DNA of 64,000 bases from SYFY01 sp041752315 (lineage in GTDB: Bacteria; Pseudomonadota; Gammaproteobacteria; Pseudomonadales; Azotimanducaceae), in the NCBI GenBank assembly GCA_041752315.1, contig JBGSHJ010000066.1, positions 134,775 to 198,774 of the forward strand, read 5' to 3'. The position numbers and the translations under genes are program-made. The first letter of the stretch is position 1; every line of letters starts with the position of its first letter. The notes below the pieces were generated by a model. The model made no database searches. It was not told the DNA's origin and saw nothing but the letters and a program-made list of their open reading frames with translations. Of the stretch, positions 60,760 through 64,000 are shown piece by piece.

Positions 60760-61290
60760 CTAGCGACTGGCATTGCGCAGCCGGATACCGCTTGCGTGCA
60801 GCGTCGTCTTCCATACCGGCAGCAGTGAGGTCAGGGCCGGCACCACACGCAGTTCTACCGCCTGATGGCGCAGCATTGTCGGCAGATCGCTCATTTCGTG
60901 GCAATCGATCGGAAACACCGGCTCCTTCGATACCCACATGCCAGCGTCATCGAGCGATCTGAATGAGACGGCCGGAAGTTCATACCGGAATACACTGCCT
61001 TGTTGGAGCGTGTCATGCCAGGGAGGTTCGATCCAGGCCAGCATCCGGGCATTCGAGTCACCGAAATATGCGTACCGGTCCGCCGGTGTGGTAGTCGGCG
61101 TTGCCCAGACGAGAATGCGTGGACATTCTCTTGGAAAGAGGTACATGGGCTGATGCCATTCATCGATAGCCCAGACCAGCGGTCCGTTCAACCATTCCAT
61201 TCCCGAGGGTCGATCGGAGGGAACCCGCACGGGACGTGGAACAAAACAGGCGATTTCTGGATCGTCGCTGAAATGAAACAGGCAAGGCAC
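60760..61290 (-). CDS. DUF6886 protein
   Basis: This 176-residue protein starts at GTG. It reads PCLFHFSDDPEIACFVPRPV, then GPLVWAIDEWHQPMYLFPRECPRILVWA, and later RYELPAVSFRSLDDAGMWVSKEPVFP and VELRVVPALTSLLPVWKTTLHASGIRLRNA. This matches the DUF6886 family (conserved IDEWH, FPRxCPR and VELRVVP). Its function is unknown. It is divergent from the desaturase gene. Confidence 0.82.
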   Translation of the reverse strand: MPCLFHFSDDPEIACFVPRPVRVPSDRPSGMEWLNGPLVWAIDEWHQPMYLFPRECPRILVWATPTTTPADRYAYFGDSNARMLAWIEPPWHDTLQQGSVFRYELPAVSFRSLDDAGMWVSKEPVFPIDCHEMSDLPTMLRHQAVELRVVPALTSLLPVWKTTLHASGIRLRNASR

Positions 61291-61403
61291 GACAACCGCT
61301 CCTGTATTTTGACAATCAGGCTGTGCCCGGAACCGTATCAGGAGGCGGTCACAATAAACCGGGCTCTTGTGACCGTTGCTGGAGCCGGGTGTAGAATCCG
61401 ATC

Positions 61404-62339
61404 ATGACTGACTACACCCTTACGCTTCAACGATCCCGGCACTTCTTCAGCGCCGAAGAAATCGCTGCGTTGCGGGAGCTGGATGAGCGGCAGGCGTGGT
61501 GGGCGATCATCCATTGCTGGGGTGTCATTCTGGCCACCTGGATCGTGGTGTCGATCTGGACCAATCCGTTCACCATTCTGATCGGCATCATCATCATCGG
61601 TACACGGCAACTCGGGCTTGGTGTCCTGTCCCACGACGCTGCGCACTACACCTTGCTGAAGAACCGGGTGTTGAATGACCGGGTTGCAGAATGGCTGATG
61701 AATCGGCCACTGCTGGGCGATACGATTCATGCCTATCGAAAGTACCACCTCGTGCATCATCGGTTTACGCAGCAGCCCAACGATCCGGATCTGGGATTGT
61801 CCAAACCGTTTCCGATTGCGAAGGCGAGTCTGTGGAGAAAGATCATTCGTGATCTCTCGGGTCAGACCGGTCTCAAACAATATGGCGGCACCATCCGCGT
61901 CGCTTTCAGTGGATCAACCCCTCGTGAGCGTCTTCGCAATGGCTGGCACAGGTTGGGTGGCAACATTCTCATCAACACCGCGTTGCTCGCCGGTTTCACC
62001 CTCGCCGGGCACTGGTATCTCTACTTTCTGCTGTGGTGGGTCCCTGCGTTGACCTGGAATCGACTGGTCACACGGCTTCGGAATATCGCCGAACATGGAG
62101 CGGTACCTGACAACGATGATCGGCTCCGCAACACACGAACGACGCTCGCGAACTGGTTCGAGCGTGCTTTTATCGCGCCTTATCGGGTCAACTATCATCT
62201 CGAGCATCACTTGCTGGTGAGTTGCCCGTTCTACAGGTTGCCACGAGTGCATCAGATGCTGATCCGTCAGGGGCTTGAGTCCTCGATGGAGGTCCGCCAT
62301 GGCTATCGCGACATGCTGCGACAGGTCGTGTTCACCTGA
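61404..62339 (+). CDS. Membrane fatty acid desaturase
   Basis: This 311-residue protein has two paired membrane segments and three His boxes: HDAAHY, HLVHHR and HLEHH in NYHLEHHLLVSCPFY. These bind the diiron centre of acyl-lipid desaturases and hydroxylases. The short N-terminus without a cytochrome b5 domain implies an external electron donor. It probably adjusts membrane unsaturation. No sensor kinase is next to it. Confidence 0.9.
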   Translation: MTDYTLTLQRSRHFFSAEEIAALRELDERQAWWAIIHCWGVILATWIVVSIWTNPFTILIGIIIIGTRQLGLGVLSHDAAHYTLLKNRVLNDRVAEWLMNRPLLGDTIHAYRKYHLVHHRFTQQPNDPDLGLSKPFPIAKASLWRKIIRDLSGQTGLKQYGGTIRVAFSGSTPRERLRNGWHRLGGNILINTALLAGFTLAGHWYLYFLLWWVPALTWNRLVTRLRNIAEHGAVPDNDDRLRNTRTTLANWFERAFIAPYRVNYHLEHHLLVSCPFYRLPRVHQMLIRQGLESSMEVRHGYRDMLRQVVFT

Positions 62340-62382
62340 AGGTTTGTTTCCACCCGCTTCGTGGACATGAGGAGAGTGACGA

Positions 62383-62880
62383 ATGCCCCATCTGACAGAC
62401 AGCGAACGAGACGCTTTCCTCGGCGAGCGGGGCATACTGATGCGGATTGCGGTGGTACGTTCCGATGGCCGGCCGTTGGTTACACCCATCTGGTTTCTGC
62501 ATGCGGAAGGTGCGATCTGGTTCACTCCGAGAGAGAAATCGGAGTGGTTTGCTTGTCTTCGACGGGATCCCCGAGTCGCGCTGTGCATTGATGAGCAACC
62601 GCTGCCGTACCGCAAGGTGCTGGTCGAAGGGCGTGCTGAGCTGATCCATGATATCGGTAACGATGACCTCTGGAGGGGAAGGTATCGCAGCATCGCCCGG
62701 CGTTATGTCGATGACGAGGGTGCGGATGGCTACATTCGCAATACGATCAATCAGCCACGTGGCCTGTTCCGTGTGATTCTGGCGGGTGCCGACGTCAAGA
62801 CGTGGCGGATGCCATTGCCGAACGAAGCCGGTATGGGCATCTGGCATGAACGTTATTACACCCCGGGGACGTCATTCTGA
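62383..62880 (+). CDS. PPOX-class FMN/F420-type protein
   Basis: This 165-residue protein reads LMRIAVVRSDGRPLVTPIWFLHAEGAIWFTPREKSEWFACLRRDPRVALCIDEQ. This is the split-barrel pattern of the PPOX/pyridoxamine phosphate oxidase-like group. It ends ADVKTWRMPLPNEAGMGIWHERYY. It is either an FMN- or F420-linked reductase or a binding protein. The stop overlaps the SRPBCC start (TGATG). It is unrelated in detail to the member at 16333. Confidence 0.78.
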   Translation: MPHLTDSERDAFLGERGILMRIAVVRSDGRPLVTPIWFLHAEGAIWFTPREKSEWFACLRRDPRVALCIDEQPLPYRKVLVEGRAELIHDIGNDDLWRGRYRSIARRYVDDEGADGYIRNTINQPRGLFRVILAGADVKTWRMPLPNEAGMGIWHERYYTPGTSF

Positions 62881-63392
62881 TGGGCGTTCTGGCGTGGGTG
62901 ATGATGGCCAAGGTCCTGTCGGCGTCGGCGGATGGATTTGTGTCGGAGCATGTCATCGATTTTCCGGTCGGTCCCGATGAGGTCTACACCGCCCTGACCC
63001 GGGATGTTTCACGCTGGTGGGATGCTGAACATTCTTACACCGGGGAGGCGCAGAACTTCTCTCTGGATGCGCGTGCGCAGGGTTGTTTCTGCGAACACTT
63101 TCCCAATGGCGGCAGTATTGAACACCTGCGTGTGCTTTATGCTGACCCAGGCCGGTTTCTGCGAATGCAGGGCGGACTCGGCCCGCTGCAGAGCATGCCG
63201 GTCTACGGGGTCATGGATTTTGAACTGGTAGCCTCAGACAAGGGAACCCGTTTGACCTATCGTTATTCGGTAGCCGGTCCTGCCTCTGCCGAACTCGAAG
63301 CAATGGCGGCACCTGTTGATGCAGTACAGGGTGGTCAGTTGAAGCGGCTGCTGAACTTTGTCGAAGGTGACGCTGACCCGCGAGGTAATTGA
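62880..63392 (+). CDS. SRPBCC-fold (AHSA1-like) protein
   Basis: This 170-residue protein has DFPVGPDEVYTALTRDVSRWWDAEHSYTGEAQNFSL, then the strand pattern around GGSIEHLRVLYADPGRFLRMQGG, and a C-terminal helix AVQGGQLKRLLNFV. This is typical of START/AHSA1-like ligand-binding proteins. The first 20 residues are hydrophobic and could be an alternative start region or a weak signal peptide. It is coupled to the PPOX gene. Its ligand is unknown. Confidence 0.75.
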   Translation: MGVLAWVMMAKVLSASADGFVSEHVIDFPVGPDEVYTALTRDVSRWWDAEHSYTGEAQNFSLDARAQGCFCEHFPNGGSIEHLRVLYADPGRFLRMQGGLGPLQSMPVYGVMDFELVASDKGTRLTYRYSVAGPASAELEAMAAPVDAVQGGQLKRLLNFVEGDADPRGN

Positions 63393-63397
63393 CGCTC

Positions 63398-63517
63398 TAC
63401 GACGAGGACACACCTTACGACGAGGACACACATCGTGGACGACGACGAGGAGGGGATACGACGAGGACACACCTGGGATACGACGAGGACACACCTAGGG
63501 GATACGACGAGGACGCA
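63398..63517. repeat. Direct-repeat patch (TACGACGAGGACACACC units)
   Basis: Five copies of TACGACGAGGACACAC(C) occur at 63398, 63416, 63457, 63479 and 63503, the last one diverged to GGACGC. Degenerate GACGACGAGGAGGGG separates copies 2 and 3. The spacing is irregular (18 to 41 bases), unlike CRISPR. Minus-strand ORFs through it encode only CVLVV/CPRR repeats and are not genes. It begins six bases after the SRPBCC stop and lies before a RAYT gene. Confidence 0.85.
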
Positions 63518-63743
63518 TTTCGTGGAGGCGATCGGACGAAGTCGGAAAAGAAGATTGGGAAACGTCCGCGATGTTCCATCAAGACGACGAAGCAAGCGTG
63601 GTGTCTTCACTTGTTGCTCCAGGGTTTCCAGCACCCGAGTTCCAGCAACGCATTCAAGAAAGGGATGGCTTTGCTCGGCACTCCCCGTGAATCGAATTGC
63701 CGCAGTCTCTGAACGTTCTTTTTACTGACAAGTTTTCCGTTAC

Positions 63744-63763
63744 AACCGGTCTGGCAACCGGTT
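63744..63763. repeat. Inverted repeat upstream of RAYT gene
   Basis: AACCGGT and ACCGGTT form a perfect 7-bp stem with loop CTGGCA. It lies about 115 bases before the transposase start and could be a foldback recognised by the RAYT protein or a leader hairpin. Confidence 0.45.
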
Positions 63764-63877
63764 TCTGCCTCTGAACAAGACTCGGGTCGTCATTGCACAC
63801 TGCGGATACCCATCTACCCGCATCGCAGGTAGCCCTTCTCCCACGTCATACACCTTGATCTCCGACACACTGCCCCC

Positions 63878-64000
63878 ATGGCGACTCCACGCAAGCTCCT
63901 CATCGACCCCGAGGTCCCGTTGCTCTATCACCTGGTCTCCCGGTGCGTGCAGCGGGCGTTCCTCTGCGGCATCGATCCCCTCACCGGCAAGGACTACCGT
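63878..64000 (+). CDS. REP-associated tyrosine transposase (RAYT), 5' part
   Basis: Only the first 41 codons are inside the window: MATPRKLLIDPEVPLLYHLV, then SRCVQRAFLCGIDPLTGKDYR. The R-x-L-L-D-P-x-x-P-x-Y-H-x-V-S-R-C-V-x-R-A-F-L-C-G opening is highly characteristic of chromosomal Y1_Tnp/RAYT proteins, which nick DNA at REP-like hairpins. The HUH and catalytic Tyr motifs lie beyond the window edge. The repeat patch just upstream fits association with scattered repeats. Confidence 0.85.
   Translation, partial: MATPRKLLIDPEVPLLYHLVSRCVQRAFLCGIDPLTGKDYR

Noticed and set aside
63398..63517. CRISPR array
   Set aside because: Units are 16-17 bases with irregular short spacing and no unique spacers of regular length. 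No cas genes are present.
63335..63634. Minus-strand ORF with CVLVV/CPRR repeats
   Set aside because: It is produced by the direct-repeat patch in all frames and has no ribosome site or family.
63740..63931. Minus-strand 63-residue ORF
   Set aside because: It overlaps the RAYT 5' region and hairpin and has no recognisable motif or ribosome site.

Overview
The window is dense, GC-rich bacterial chromosome with ATGA start/stop overlaps, few gaps, and many GTG starts. The gene set (OxyR with paired cysteines, PBP1B, a TPP-riboswitch TonB-dependent receptor, GlcDEF, YbdL/YafV, DUF6279 and DUF3187 envelope proteins, and a RAYT transposase) points to a free-living, aerobic, Gram-negative gammaproteobacterium. 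No 16S rRNA or ribosomal protein gene is present, so the placement is inferred.

Left part (0-7 kb): a NUDIX gene tail, a ferritin-like DUF6306 protein and a PhzF-type enzyme are followed by a relic of a NIT-sensor protein. Next comes a minus-strand meta-cleavage operon (TetR, extradiol dioxygenase, FAH-type hydrolase, flavin hydroxylase) with a strong inverted-repeat operator at the tetR start, then a tRNA-Gly(CCC). From 6.7 to 15.3 kb one minus-strand run encodes a MoxR/CoxD AAA+ ATPase, a CoxE-like VWA protein and a full Opp-type ABC importer. Its OppC carries an extra fibronectin-III-like insert.

15-27 kb: tesB and a PPOX protein lead into a methyl-cycle locus. sahR-ahcY runs leftward and ybdL-yafV rightward from a perfect 20-bp palindrome at 19309-19328. 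An LRAT-like protein, a pseudouridine synthase, an odd M28-fold protein, OxyR, DUF3501, an HDR-type Fe-S protein and rubrerythrin follow. A 15-mer matching the OxyR half-site consensus lies between rubrerythrin and a MATE pump.

27-51 kb, mainly plus strand: MATE, EamA and enoyl-CoA hydratase; an FHA/PP2C/Ser-Thr-kinase cassette in which the kinase carries a C-terminal FGE-like domain; then a non-coding stretch (34.76-35.15 kb) with six DnaA-box-like sites, two of them perfect. Next are a glutamine amidotransferase, DUF1232, DUF6279, PspC, two acyl-CoA synthetases, a GGEEF cyclase, DUF3187, a GST, a nitronate monooxygenase, a frameshifted beta-barrel gene, glcDEF and an MFS carrier.

51-64 kb: a TPR lipoprotein and PBP1B, DUF4126, the TPP riboswitch and its TonB receptor, DsbA-like and glutaredoxin-like proteins, an MFS protein, DUF6886, a desaturase, a PPOX protein and an SRPBCC protein. 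The window ends in a tandem-repeat patch and the 5' end of a REP-associated tyrosine transposase.

The items most worth a second look are the SahR palindrome locus, the DnaA-box cluster, the MoxR-VWA-Opp operon with the modified OppC, the STPK-FGE signalling cassette, and the repeat patch beside the RAYT.
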